Of a stretch of 13,553 nucleotides of DNA, positions 7,345 to 13,553 are shown one piece after another. The stretch spans positions 1-13,553 of the forward strand of contig JAFAFV010000206.1 of NCBI GenBank assembly GCA_023423285.1, given 5' to 3'. A program made the translations under genes and the position numbers. Every line of letters begins with the position of its first letter. The stretch's first letter is position 1. The DNA is from Bacteroidota bacterium. GTDB lineage: Bacteria > Bacteroidota > Bacteroidia > Chitinophagales > Chitinophagaceae. The notes beneath the pieces were generated by a model. It saw only the letters and a list, made by a program, of their open reading frames with translations. It had not been told where the DNA came from and made no database searches.

Positions 7345-8954
7345 TGCCCGCCCAAAAAGGTTTTTAATACTTTTATACTGAGTATTTCATTTTCGGGAAT
7401 CGTCATGATGTCTTTATCTAAAATAATAAAATCAGCAAATTTTCCTTTTTCCAGGCTTCCTTTTTCGTGCTCTTCAAAGTTGGACCTGGCAGCCCAAAGC
7501 GTCATACCGTACAACGTTTGTTCACGTGTTAAAGCGTTTTCTGTTTGGTAGCCATTTTCCGGAAAACCCTTCGCATCTTTTCTTGCTACTGCTGCATAAA
7601 AAGTTTTAAAGGGAGAAATATCTTCTACGGGGAAATCGGTGCCCAGTGGCATCCATCCATTTTGCTCAAACAGTTGCCTGTAGGCGTATGCGCCTTTTAC
7701 ACGGTGTGGGCCTAACCGGTCTGCTGCCCAATACATATCAGACGTAGCATGTGTGGGTTGCACCGAAGGCACAATATTGTATTTGCCAAAAAAGTCAAAA
7801 TCTTTTTCATTAATCACCTGTGCATGTTCAATACGCCAGCGCAGGTCGTTCTTTCCTTTCAGGTATTTTGCATAAATATTCAGCAAAGCTCTGTTGCTGC
7901 TGTCGCCAATTGCATGTGTACACATTTGCCACCCATTGGCAGCAATTACGTTGGCCACCGAATCAAAATGCGCAAGGCTGCTCAATAAAAAACCTTTCCA
8001 GCCGCGCCTGTCGCTATAATCGTGCAGTAGGCAAGCGCCCCGCGAGCCCAGTGCTCCATCACCAAAAATTTTAAAACTGCGTACGGTTAAAGTATCTGTT
8101 TTAATAGCTCCTCTTGCTTTCAGCCACTCGTAATTTTTTTTATGATCACTCAGCATTACGTAAAGGCGCATCTTCAGCGTGCCATCTTTTTGAAGTGTGT
8201 CAATCAGTTCAACTGTTTCATAGTCAAGGCCCGCATCTACAATGGTGGTGAGGCCTACTGCAAAACAGTTTTGCTGCGCTGCAGATAGTGCCGCAGCCAG
8301 TTGCGTTTTGTCCAGATCAGGTATGACACGGCTAACGGCTTCCATGGCATTATCAATTAAGATGCCTGTCAGTTTTCCATTTTTTATTTCATATTCGCCT
8401 CCATTTATTGTATCGCCCGGATGAATGCCTGCCAGCTCCAGGGCTTTATTATTGGCAATGGCGGCATGCCCGTCTATCCTTGTTAAATAAACGGGGCGGT
8501 TCGGAAACAGTTCATTTAGTTTTTCATTATTTGGAAATTGTTTCTGAGGCCAGTCGTTTTGATCCCATCCACGGCCAACAATCCAGGTTGTACTGTCGGT
8601 TGATGCAGTGTGATGGGTCAGCTTGGTTAAAACGGAGTCCCAACTTCCTGCGCCTGTAAGGTCTAACTGCTGCAGGCTAAGACCGTATCCCACAAAATGC
8701 GCGTGCGCGTCAATTAAACCCGGGTAAATAAATTTGCCACCTGCATCCAGTTTTTCTGCTACCACATATTTTTTTTCAAGTTCTGCCTTCGATCCGGTTT
8801 CTACTATTTTACCATCATCAATTACCATAGCATCCGTTTTGCTAAAAGCAGAATCTACGGTGTAAATAGTGGCATTATACACCAAAAGGTCAGCAGGCTT
8901 GTGTGTGTTACAAGAAATAAAAACGATCACAAGAAAAGAAAACAATAATCTCAT
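7323..8954 (-). CDS. YtcJ-like amidohydrolase, predicted lipoprotein
   Basis: Metal-dependent hydrolase of the amidohydrolase superfamily (amidohydrolase 3 group, which includes YtcJ), 543 residues from the ATG at 8954. Residues 1-15 form a lipoprotein signal (MRLLFSFLVIVFIS, then Cys15-Asn-Thr), so the enzyme is likely lipid-anchored outside the cytoplasm. Metal ligands are HAH (H84, H86) in YPGLIDAHAHF, His347 in CTHAIGD, His377 in RIEHAQ and Asp440 in PLGTDFP. FKIFGDGALGSRGA (about 294-307) holds a lysine or nearby residue of the metal site. The C-terminal strand domain GKFADFIILDKD closes the composite beta-sandwich. YtcJ relatives include the N-substituted formamide deformylase NfdA, but substrates are mostly unknown. 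An ATG two codons earlier (8960) is equally possible. It sits downstream of the gpx terminator, so it needs its own promoter in the short gap. Confidence 0.88.
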   Translation of the reverse strand: MRLLFSFLVIVFISCNTHKPADLLVYNATIYTVDSAFSKTDAMVIDDGKIVETGSKAELEKKYVVAEKLDAGGKFIYPGLIDAHAHFVGYGLSLQQLDLTGAGSWDSVLTKLTHHTASTDSTTWIVGRGWDQNDWPQKQFPNNEKLNELFPNRPVYLTRIDGHAAIANNKALELAGIHPGDTINGGEYEIKNGKLTGILIDNAMEAVSRVIPDLDKTQLAAALSAAQQNCFAVGLTTIVDAGLDYETVELIDTLQKDGTLKMRLYVMLSDHKKNYEWLKARGAIKTDTLTVRSFKIFGDGALGSRGACLLHDYSDRRGWKGFLLSSLAHFDSVANVIAANGWQMCTHAIGDSSNRALLNIYAKYLKGKNDLRWRIEHAQVINEKDFDFFGKYNIVPSVQPTHATSDMYWAADRLGPHRVKGAYAYRQLFEQNGWMPLGTDFPVEDISPFKTFYAAVARKDAKGFPENGYQTENALTREQTLYGMTLWAARSNFEEHEKGSLEKGKFADFIILDKDIMTIPENEILSIKVLKTFLGGQLVYELK

Positions 8955-8982
8955 AGCCATAATTTGAAACGAATGTAAATTT

Positions 8983-9010
8983 AAAAAAAAGCGGCAGTGA
9001 AAGCCGCTTT
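8983..9010 (-). terminator. Rho-independent terminator of the glutathione peroxidase gene
   Basis: On the minus strand AAAGCGGC (9010-9003), a 7-nt loop and GCCGCTTT (8995-8988) form a perfect 8-bp stem that runs directly into a T-tract continuing to 8983. It starts 21 bp past the gpx stop codon. This is a textbook intrinsic terminator and separates gpx from the amidohydrolase gene. Confidence 0.88.
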
Positions 9011-9031
9011 AAGAACTTTTACTGGAATGCA

Positions 9032-9553
9032 TTAGTTCAGGTATTTTAAAATATCATCGCTCATGGGTTTGGTTTTTGGAGAGAAGGTAGCAATCAATTC
9101 TCCCTTTTCATTTATCAGGAATTTTCCAAAGTTCCAGGTAACCGGATTGTCGAGCCCCTTCTTTTTTGCTTCTGATGAAAGATAGTTATAAATAGGAGCA
9201 ATGTCTTTGCCTTTTACGGAGACCTTAGCTGCCATGGGAAAGGTAACGCCATAATTCTTTTTACAAAATTCCGCGATATCTTCATTCTTATCCAGTTCCT
9301 GACCCATAAAATTTCCGGCAGGAAATCCCACTATCACCAGTTTGCTTTTATATTTCTGATACAGTTGCTCAAGGCCTTCGTACTGTGGCGTAAGGCCACA
9401 CTTGCTGGCGGTGTTCACAATCAAAATTTTTTTTCCTTTAAAATCACTGAAATTGATCTTATTGCCAGAAAGGCCATCAACTTTATAATTATAAATTGGG
9501 CTGCCGCCAATTAATGTGGCAGATAAAAATAATGAGAGTAGTAAAGTTTTCAT
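9032..9553 (-). CDS. Exported glutathione peroxidase family protein
   Basis: Thiol peroxidase of the GPx family that reduces hydrogen peroxide and organic hydroperoxides, in bacteria usually with thioredoxin as reductant. From the ATG at 9553 it has 173 residues. Residues 1-18 (MKTLLLSLFLSATLIGGS) look like a signal peptide, placing it in the periplasm. The peroxidatic Cys52 sits in NTASKCGLTPQYEGL, and the likely resolving Cys97 in EFCKKNYGVTFPM. Trp140 and Asn141 of the catalytic tetrad are in TWNFGKFLI. The usual FPCNQFGGQE segment reads FPAGNFMGQE, so the tetrad glutamine is replaced by Asn81 and the Cys of that loop by Ala. An in-frame ATG at 9562 would prefix MIH, but the later ATG gives the more typical signal peptide. 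The gene is closed by a strong terminator and preceded by a candidate -7 box. Confidence 0.88.
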   Translation of the reverse strand: MKTLLLSLFLSATLIGGSPIYNYKVDGLSGNKINFSDFKGKKILIVNTASKCGLTPQYEGLEQLYQKYKSKLVIVGFPAGNFMGQELDKNEDIAEFCKKNYGVTFPMAAKVSVKGKDIAPIYNYLSSEAKKKGLDNPVTWNFGKFLINEKGELIATFSPKTKPMSDDILKYLN

Positions 9554-9601
9554 GTGTATCATTTTATCTTTTAATATTTATGTATGTTGCGGTATTTGTT
9601 T

Positions 9602-9609
9602 CAAAAGTA
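9602..9609 (-). promoter_or_regulatory. Candidate -7 box for the glutathione peroxidase gene
   Basis: The minus strand reads TACTTTTG, an exact TAnnTTTG box, about 50 bp upstream of the gpx ATG at 9553. No convincing TTTG -33 lies at 19-21 bp. The location within the 121-bp gap between comF and gpx supports independent transcription of gpx. Confidence 0.4.
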
Positions 9610-9674
9610 TTGAATTTTAAAGAGCAGAAGAACATAAAAATGTTAAACGTAATGATGGGGCAGCGTGCAGACAT

Positions 9675-10379
9675 TTAAAATTTACTTGCATAACAAAGCG
9701 TGGCAATACTCACAAGTGCACCAGCATTCACCAGTTCAGTAGCGCACGATTCGATGGTGGCGCCGGTGGTGATCACATCATCTACCAACAGTACATGCCT
9801 GTTTTGAATAAGTGCAGGGTTGGTAACTTTGAATTTTCCTTCCATATTTTTCCAGCGGTCTACCCGGTTCTTTTTGGTTTGGGTTTCGGTAAATAATGGC
9901 CGTTCTATCGCATTTTCGATAACGGGCAGTTTCAATACTTCCTGAATGCCTTCGCATAAAACGGTAGACTGGTTGTAACCTCTTTGTTTTTGTTTTGTTT
10001 CGTACAAAGGCAATGGTATCAGTGCTTCCACGTTTCCAAACCGGCCGCTTTCCTGCAATTGCACGCCCATCATAACGCCCAGTTGCCGGCCCAGGCTTTT
10101 GTTGCCCCTGTATTTAAATTCATGCATCAGCCTTTGCACAGGGCTTTCTTTATTAAAGTAAAGCTGAGATGTTGCATTGATAAAACGTATTCTGCCTGTG
10201 AGAGATTTATCAATAATATTGGAAGCATGTTTTTCAAAACCTGTGAGCGGCAGGCCATGTATGCATTTTATGCATAGCTGGCTCTCCGGTGTTAACGCAT
10301 CGCTGCCGCAGCCAGCGCAAACATGCGGGTAAAAAAGTTGTAGCAATGATTCTTTTATGGCAGAAACAAAAGTGCTCAT
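9675..10379 (-). CDS. comF: ComF family phosphoribosyltransferase-like protein
   Basis: 234-residue cytoplasmic protein. The N-terminal double zinc finger has four cysteines (C21, C24, C36, C39 in YPHVCAGCG and QLCIKCIHG). The type I phosphoribosyltransferase domain follows, with the ALIPLPLYETKQKQRGYNQS segment (119-138) and the PRPP-binding loop VLLVDDVITTGAT (196-208). ComF proteins assist DNA uptake at the inner membrane in naturally competent bacteria and are also widespread in species not known to be competent, where their role is unsettled. No other competence gene is in the window. The gene starts 32 bp after the metallophosphoesterase stop codon, and this gap contains a 12-bp palindrome. 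Length and domain order are normal for the family. Confidence 0.92.
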   Translation of the reverse strand: MSTFVSAIKESLLQLFYPHVCAGCGSDALTPESQLCIKCIHGLPLTGFEKHASNIIDKSLTGRIRFINATSQLYFNKESPVQRLMHEFKYRGNKSLGRQLGVMMGVQLQESGRFGNVEALIPLPLYETKQKQRGYNQSTVLCEGIQEVLKLPVIENAIERPLFTETQTKKNRVDRWKNMEGKFKVTNPALIQNRHVLLVDDVITTGATIESCATELVNAGALVSIATLCYASKF

Positions 10380-10398
10380 GCGGGTGTTTTCAGGCTAA

Positions 10399-10410
10399 AG
10401 TTACGTAACT
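10399..10410. promoter_or_regulatory. 12-bp perfect palindrome upstream of comF
   Basis: AGTTACGTAACT is a perfect palindrome in the 32-bp gap between the metallophosphoesterase stop and the comF ATG. On the minus strand it overlaps TAACTTTA (complement of 10396-10403), a 7-of-8 match to the -7 consensus. It could be an operator covering a comF promoter; a chance palindrome cannot be excluded. Confidence 0.33.
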
Positions 10411-10411
10411 A

Positions 10412-11500
10412 TTACGTTTGTAGTTCTGCCAGGTTTTTTTCTTCAAGCAACATTCTTTCAGCGGTTTCACCTTTTCGTTTCCACTTAATAAGTCTGATGC
10501 AATTGTTTTCAATTTCAATCCCGGTAATATCACCATCAGAAAAACAGCAACAACCTGTATTAAAATAATTAGGGGAATAGGCTGGGTAATCCAGCACGAT
10601 GGTGTCGAAGCGCTCCCGGTAAGGTTTTACCTGTTCATATATTTTGTTCACCGTATCCAGGTCATTATGTTGCGTGGCCCAAAACCATTGGCGGTTCAGC
10701 CTTTCAATATGTGTAAGCGATTCAAAAACCGGCTGGTGCGTGTGGCCCGTAATTAAAATGGTATCTTTTTGCGTGGCCGCCCACTGGTACATTATCTCGT
10801 TGTGCACGGTTTTTTTGTATTCGTTATTGGATGGTTCATTGGTATTGATGCGCAGGTATGCCTGCAGTGGTGCCCATAAGCGTGCAATAAAAAATTTGGT
10901 AAACCAGTTGCCATCGCTTCGCGCATCTCCCTGGTGGCCATGCGTGCAAAAGATTCGCAGATTTTTATGGCCGGTATTTAAAATAATCACAGCGCCTTCG
11001 TATGTTTTTAGTTTAACCCCGTAAAGAGTTTCCAGCTCAATACCAGCAAGCGGGTCGTTAGACCAGTAGAGATCATGATTGCCAAATATTTTGTAATAAG
11101 CATTTTTTAAAAGGAAAACCTTTTCGGCGGCAAATGCATTAATGTTATGTTTCTTTACCTGCGCCAGCGTATTTTCCCATAGTTCTTCACAATCGCCCAG
11201 GTTGATGAAACAAAAATCGTTTTCATAATAATAACGAAGGGCAGCAATATAATTCTGTTCAGATGCGGCAAAATCATCTGCCCCATTGCGTCGGCCCTTG
11301 TGCTGATCAGAAAAAATAATGAACTTGCCGCCGTGATCTTCGGCGGTAATTACAGGACCTTTTTTGTTGGGCTCAAATAATATTTTATTAAAAAGTTCGC
11401 TGAGGGCATTATAAATTCTTTCTTTATCTGGCTTTGAATCAAACTTATACGAAAGCCACAGAACCGGCCTGCGAAGCAGGTATTGAAAAAATTTACGCAT
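10412..11500 (-). CDS. Calcineurin-like metallophosphoesterase
   Basis: 362-residue predicted cytoplasmic or peripheral metallophosphoesterase with two metal ions. The five signature blocks are present in order: FSDQHKG (D65, H67), LGDCEELW (D103), FGNHD (N141, H142), CTHGHQGD (H187, H189) and TGHTHQP (H253, H255). Between GNHD and HGHQGD there is a short beta insert. An alpha-helical stretch at about 198-245 (WFTKFFIARLWAPLQAYLRI) sits between the fourth and fifth blocks and may form a lid or membrane-facing cap. Helix 1-20 is basic and aromatic (MRKFFQYLLRRPVLWLSYKF), which could favour membrane association, but it is not a signal peptide. The UDP-2,3-diacylglucosamine pyrophosphatase LpxH has the same fold and a helical insert, yet this protein is longer and I see no firm link. 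C317-C319 is an unusual Cys triplet. Substrate is unknown. The exact TATTTTTG box at 11512-11505 ends 5 bp before the ATG. Confidence 0.88.
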   Translation of the reverse strand: MRKFFQYLLRRPVLWLSYKFDSKPDKERIYNALSELFNKILFEPNKKGPVITAEDHGGKFIIFSDQHKGRRNGADDFAASEQNYIAALRYYYENDFCFINLGDCEELWENTLAQVKKHNINAFAAEKVFLLKNAYYKIFGNHDLYWSNDPLAGIELETLYGVKLKTYEGAVIILNTGHKNLRIFCTHGHQGDARSDGNWFTKFFIARLWAPLQAYLRINTNEPSNNEYKKTVHNEIMYQWAATQKDTILITGHTHQPVFESLTHIERLNRQWFWATQHNDLDTVNKIYEQVKPYRERFDTIVLDYPAYSPNYFNTGCCCFSDGDITGIEIENNCIRLIKWKRKGETAERMLLEEKNLAELQT

Positions 11501-11556
11501 CGGCCAAAAATAAGGCTTAACGCAAATAGCGGCTACAATTATTAAAATTAAAGCAA

Positions 11557-11784
11557 CTAAAAATACTTGGGTATGTAAGGGCCGTATTTTAAGTTTTTAT
11601 TTTGCGCGGAATGTTGTTTGCCGGGAAAGATTATATCGGGTGCCGTTTCATAACCCTGGTTAGAAACTTCCAAAAGCCTTTTCATCAACCGGTTTCGTTT
11701 AGCAAGCTGGCATATTACTCCTGTAGCGGTTGCTGCTGCTACACCAATTGCTACAAATCCTGCAAGTCTGAGTACACTATTCAT
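11557..11784 (-). CDS. Small single-TM protein of unknown function
   Basis: Predicted 75-residue protein. Residues 4-27 form one glycine- and alanine-rich hydrophobic helix (LAGFVAIGVAAATATGVICQ), followed by the basic cluster KRNRLMKR. The tail is polar and ends in KYGPYIPKYF, rich in aromatics and prolines. The basic residues after the helix predict the C-terminal tail in the cytoplasm. The small-residue spacing in the helix hints at packing or oligomerisation, as in YtxH-like or glycine-zipper proteins, but this is not a firm match. It is the only reasonable reading frame in the 409-bp interval between the esterase and the metallophosphoesterase, and it is on the same strand as both. Its stop lies 56 bp before the metallophosphoesterase start. 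Its reality needs support from homologues. Confidence 0.58.
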   Translation of the reverse strand: MNSVLRLAGFVAIGVAAATATGVICQLAKRNRLMKRLLEVSNQGYETAPDIIFPGKQHSAQNKNLKYGPYIPKYF

Positions 11785-11831
11785 GAACCTTTAAATATCA
11801 GGTGTAATTAATAAATTTATTGAATGATCTC

Positions 11832-11858
11832 ATTGCTAAATTAATTGTTTTTAGCAAT
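11832..11858. promoter_or_regulatory. 9-bp inverted repeat upstream of the small TM protein gene
   Basis: ATTGCTAAA (11832-11840) and TTTAGCAAT (11850-11858) are perfect inverted arms around a 9-nt AT-rich centre. The site is 48 bp upstream of the small gene's ATG and just beyond a near-consensus -7 box (TAAATTTA, complement of 11812-11819). That position suits an operator. No T-tract follows on either strand, so a terminator role is less likely. Confidence 0.38.
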
Positions 11859-11895
11859 ACTGATCAAGATTCATACAAACAATTTACTGATAAAT

Positions 11896-11918
11896 AACAA
11901 TTGCAAAGGTCAATTGTT
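11896..11918 (-). terminator. Hairpin overlapping the esterase stop codon
   Basis: On the minus strand AACAATTG (11918-11911), a 7-nt loop and CAATTGTT (11903-11896) form a perfect 8-bp stem that includes most of the stop codon TGA (11912-11910). An AU-rich tail (ATTTATC) follows, but no clean U-tract. It may act as a weak terminator or 3'-end stabiliser for the SGNH-esterase transcript. Confidence 0.42.
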
Positions 11919-12728
11919 GGCTTCTCTTGGCGTTAGTTGCCGCAATCTTTTTGAGAAAAGCCATTTTAACAAATCTGGCTCATTAAATGCAGGATCCCAA
12001 CTGTTGTGATTAGCATTGGGATAGAGAGTAAATTTTACCGGCACGTTATTTCTGCGCATGGCTTTGACCATATTTTCAGAATGTACCGGCGGTACCACAT
12101 CATCTTTCGCGCCATGAAAAACCCACCAGTTCGTTCTAACCAAATTACGGGCATTGGCGGCGCTGGCACCACCGCAAATAGGCACTGCTGCTGCAAATGT
12201 GTTAGGCATGCGGTTTACAATTTCAAAGGTACCCATGCCGCCCATGCTCAAGCCCATCACATATACCTGTTGGTTACTGATGTTATAGTTTGAAAATATA
12301 TGGCGGAGCAGTGACATTACCAGCCGCATGGAAGTGGAAGGCTCGCCGCTATTGATAAAATGAAAGGTACGGCTGCCCTTATTATCCATTACCATTTGTA
12401 CATTGCTCCAATAGCTGTTTACAGGGTTTTGCGGAAAAAGCACGATGGCCGGATATTGTTTGCGGTTCTCATTTTTTAAGAATAAAGCGGCACCATGCGT
12501 AAGTTGCTTTTCATTATCAGTGCCGCTTTCGCCACGGCCATGTAAAAAAAGTAGGAGCGGGTATTTTTTTGATGCGTCATAATTTTCTGGCAGCAGCAGC
12601 CGGTAAGGCAGCGTGTCGCCATTTTGTATGAATTTGAATTTTTGAAACAGCGATAGATCCTGCGCTAATGCCTGCTGCATAAAGGTTACCGCGAATAACA
12701 AAAACAAATAAATGCTCTTCTTCATCAT
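11910..12728 (-). CDS. Exported alpha/beta-hydrolase esterase (CE1/depolymerase-like)
   Basis: Secreted serine hydrolase, 272 residues from the ATG at 12728. Residues 1-23 are a signal peptide (MMKKSIYLFLLFAVTF, cleaved near QALAQ). The fold's landmarks are the oxyanion-hole strand LLFLHGRGESG (59-69), nucleophile elbow GLSMGG with Ser161, the acid in FHGAKDDVVPP (Asp209 or Asp210) and His241 in YPNANHNSWD. Spacing and motifs fit the feruloyl/acetyl esterase and poly(3-hydroxybutyrate) depolymerase-like group. The substrate is therefore probably an ester on a polysaccharide or polyester outside the cytoplasm, which is inference. The start codon overlaps the upstream SGNH gene's stop as ATGA (12728-12725), so translation is likely coupled. 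An ATG immediately after it (12725) is an alternative. A longer in-frame start at 12761 would bury the signal peptide and is unlikely. Confidence 0.88.
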   Translation of the reverse strand: MMKKSIYLFLLFAVTFMQQALAQDLSLFQKFKFIQNGDTLPYRLLLPENYDASKKYPLLLFLHGRGESGTDNEKQLTHGAALFLKNENRKQYPAIVLFPQNPVNSYWSNVQMVMDNKGSRTFHFINSGEPSTSMRLVMSLLRHIFSNYNISNQQVYVMGLSMGGMGTFEIVNRMPNTFAAAVPICGGASAANARNLVRTNWWVFHGAKDDVVPPVHSENMVKAMRRNNVPVKFTLYPNANHNSWDPAFNEPDLLKWLFSKRLRQLTPREANN

Positions 12729-13384
12729 TTTTTCAAATAAGGTTGTATTGCCTGCTGCCATATTTTATAACCCTTTGCGTTCATGTGCAAATTGTCTTTT
12801 AAAAAAATATCTTCCATTGGGCTTCCATCGGGTTTAAGCATTTTGCTATATACATCAATAAAAGCGGTATTCTTCTGCGTTTTTAAGAAAAGGGCAATCT
12901 TATCATTTGCCTCTTTGTATTGCTGTAAAAATCTTTGGCGCGAAGGGCTTGGCTTCATGCTTACATATGCCAAATGCGTGGAAGGATATTTTGCACGTAT
13001 CAGTTGGTACAAGGTTTTAAATCTTTCAACAGCAATATCGGCCGTTATGGTATCGGTGCTTACAAAATCATTTTCTCCACAGTAAATAACAATTTGTCTG
13101 GGCTGATAAGGATAAATCACTTCATAGCGATAACGAATAAGGTCAACAAGCTTGGAACCGCCAAAACCACGGTTCAAAATTTTGTGTTTGGGAAAATAAT
13201 CCCCTACATCCTTCCACATAGTAAATGATGAACTACCAATAAATAAGATCTGGTTTGCCGCCGGAAAACTTGTACTGTCAGCCTTCTTGAATTTTTGAAT
13301 ATCGTTCCAGAAAGGAAATGGTTGTTGTTGTGCAAATAATATGCTGCTGCAAAACAGAGCGGCGAGTAATAAATTTTTTTTCAT
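12725..13384 (-). CDS. Exported SGNH/GDSL-family hydrolase
   Basis: 219-residue serine hydrolase of the SGNH fold, with a signal peptide at 1-18 (MKKNLLLAALFCSSILFA, cleaved before QQQP). Block I is LFIGSSSFTMW with the nucleophile Ser52, where Ser replaces the Asp of GDS. Block II is LNRGFGGSK (oxyanion glycine), block III is YCGENDF with Asn105, and block V is LKDNLHMNAKGY with Asp197 and His200. All catalytic residues are present. The GSSS/GEND pattern is close to sugar O-acetylesterases and platelet-activating-factor acetylhydrolase-like proteins common in Bacteroidota. It is translationally coupled to the esterase gene, and both products are exported, suggesting cooperative deacylation of one extracytoplasmic substrate. 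The gene begins 46 bp after truB and has a candidate -7 box in that gap. Confidence 0.9.
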   Translation of the reverse strand: MKKNLLLAALFCSSILFAQQQPFPFWNDIQKFKKADSTSFPAANQILFIGSSSFTMWKDVGDYFPKHKILNRGFGGSKLVDLIRYRYEVIYPYQPRQIVIYCGENDFVSTDTITADIAVERFKTLYQLIRAKYPSTHLAYVSMKPSPSRQRFLQQYKEANDKIALFLKTQKNTAFIDVYSKMLKPDGSPMEDIFLKDNLHMNAKGYKIWQQAIQPYLKK

Positions 13385-13418
13385 GCTTTAATTGATAAGA
13401 TCGTTTGAATAATAACTG

Positions 13419-13426
13419 CAAAAGTA
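13419..13426 (-). promoter_or_regulatory. Candidate -7 box for the SGNH-esterase pair
   Basis: The minus strand reads TACTTTTG, an exact TAnnTTTG match, 35 bp upstream of the SGNH hydrolase ATG and just after the truB stop. The implied leader is about 27 nt. The same eight bases precede gpx. A clear -33 element is missing, so read-through from truB is an alternative. Confidence 0.43.
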
Positions 13427-13430
13427 ATTA

Positions 13431-13553
13431 CTATTTTCCCGAGGTGTTTTGTTTTCTTTCTTTTATCCCCTTGTCAAAGTCAGCAATAGAAACAGCATCC
13501 TGTAATAAAAAATTGCCAATGCGCGTGCGGCAGAGGCTGCTAAGGTATGCGCC
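13431..13553 (-). CDS. truB: tRNA pseudouridine(55) synthase, C-terminal end (cut by window edge)
   Basis: Forty codons plus TAG are open on the minus strand from the right edge to 13431. The peptide begins GAYLSSLCRTRIGNF and continues LLQDAVSIADFD, then ends in a basic tail. The motif G-(A/G)-(Y/H)-L-x-x-L-x-R-T-R-(I/S)-G-x-F followed by an acidic DA and a strand is the conserved C-terminal end of the TruB catalytic domain. TruB isomerises U55 in the T-loop of tRNAs. Only the last part is in view, so the catalytic Asp is outside the window. The assignment rests on this short motif; it is good but not as secure as for a complete gene. Confidence 0.72.
   Translation of the reverse strand, partial: GAYLSSLCRTRIGNFLLQDAVSIADFDKGIKERKQNTSGK

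Noticed and set aside
9631..9644. Short inverted repeat AACAT-AAAA-ATGTT after comF, as a terminator
   Set aside because: Only five AT-rich pairs and no clean T-tract, so stability is too low to support a call.
10644..11024. A 126-residue plus-strand open frame inside the metallophosphoesterase gene
   Set aside because: It is the complementary reading of a conserved enzyme; the Cys- and Trp-rich translation looks like a shadow frame.
12729..12761. A longer esterase start at 12761
   Set aside because: It would put eleven residues before the signal peptide and extend the overlap with the SGNH gene; the ATGA junction is a far more usual start.
1..13553. A defence island, CRISPR array, prophage or insertion sequence
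   Set aside because: No transposase, integrase, nuclease, toxin pair, spacer-repeat series or terminal inverted repeats were found on either strand.

Overview
The window looks like chromosomal DNA from a member of the Bacteroidota, most likely the Chitinophagaceae or a close relative. This is inferred from the protein flavour and from sequence upstream of the genes. Exact TAnnTTTG boxes, the -7 element of the Bacteroidota primary sigma factor, precede several genes, and asnS also has a TTTG -33 element at a 20-nt spacing. Clear Shine-Dalgarno sequences are not seen. The moderate GC content and the many exported proteins fit the same group. No RNA genes, insertion sequences, CRISPR arrays or phage genes are visible.

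Layout. Positions 1-566 hold the 5' part of asnS (asparaginyl-tRNA synthetase, minus strand), cut by the window edge. It is divergent from a plus-strand block of four genes: a FabH-type ketoacyl-ACP synthase III (795-1844), a 739-residue secreted protein of unknown function (2088-4307), a homodimer-type ABC exporter (4369-6156) and a membrane-anchored metallo-beta-lactamase-fold hydrolase of the RomA/NAPE-PLD type (6201-7319). This block meets the minus-strand genes convergently with only 3 bp between stop codons. Reading leftward from the right edge, the minus strand carries the 3' end of truB (13431-13553), an SGNH hydrolase and an alpha/beta-hydrolase esterase joined by an ATGA overlap, a small single-TM protein, a metallophosphoesterase, a ComF-type phosphoribosyltransferase, an exported glutathione peroxidase closed by a strong intrinsic terminator, and a YtcJ-like amidohydrolase lipoprotein.

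How the genes work together. Most are housekeeping or generic functions (tRNA charging, tRNA pseudouridylation, fatty-acid initiation, peroxide defence). The one tight functional pair is the SGNH hydrolase with the esterase: both are exported and translationally coupled, which suggests joint deacylation of an extracytoplasmic ester substrate. The most unusual item is the 739-residue secreted protein. Its C-terminal region has the hydrophobic-block / Gly-His / spacer / hydrophobic-block / Cys layout of clan CD (caspase/gingipain/CHAT-like) cysteine peptidases, with a long helical N-terminal part that I do not recognise.

Non-coding structure includes a degenerate tandem AT-rich repeat at 1851-1925, inverted repeats that include or flank stop codons at several gene ends, and two operator-like palindromes (10399-10410 and 11832-11858).
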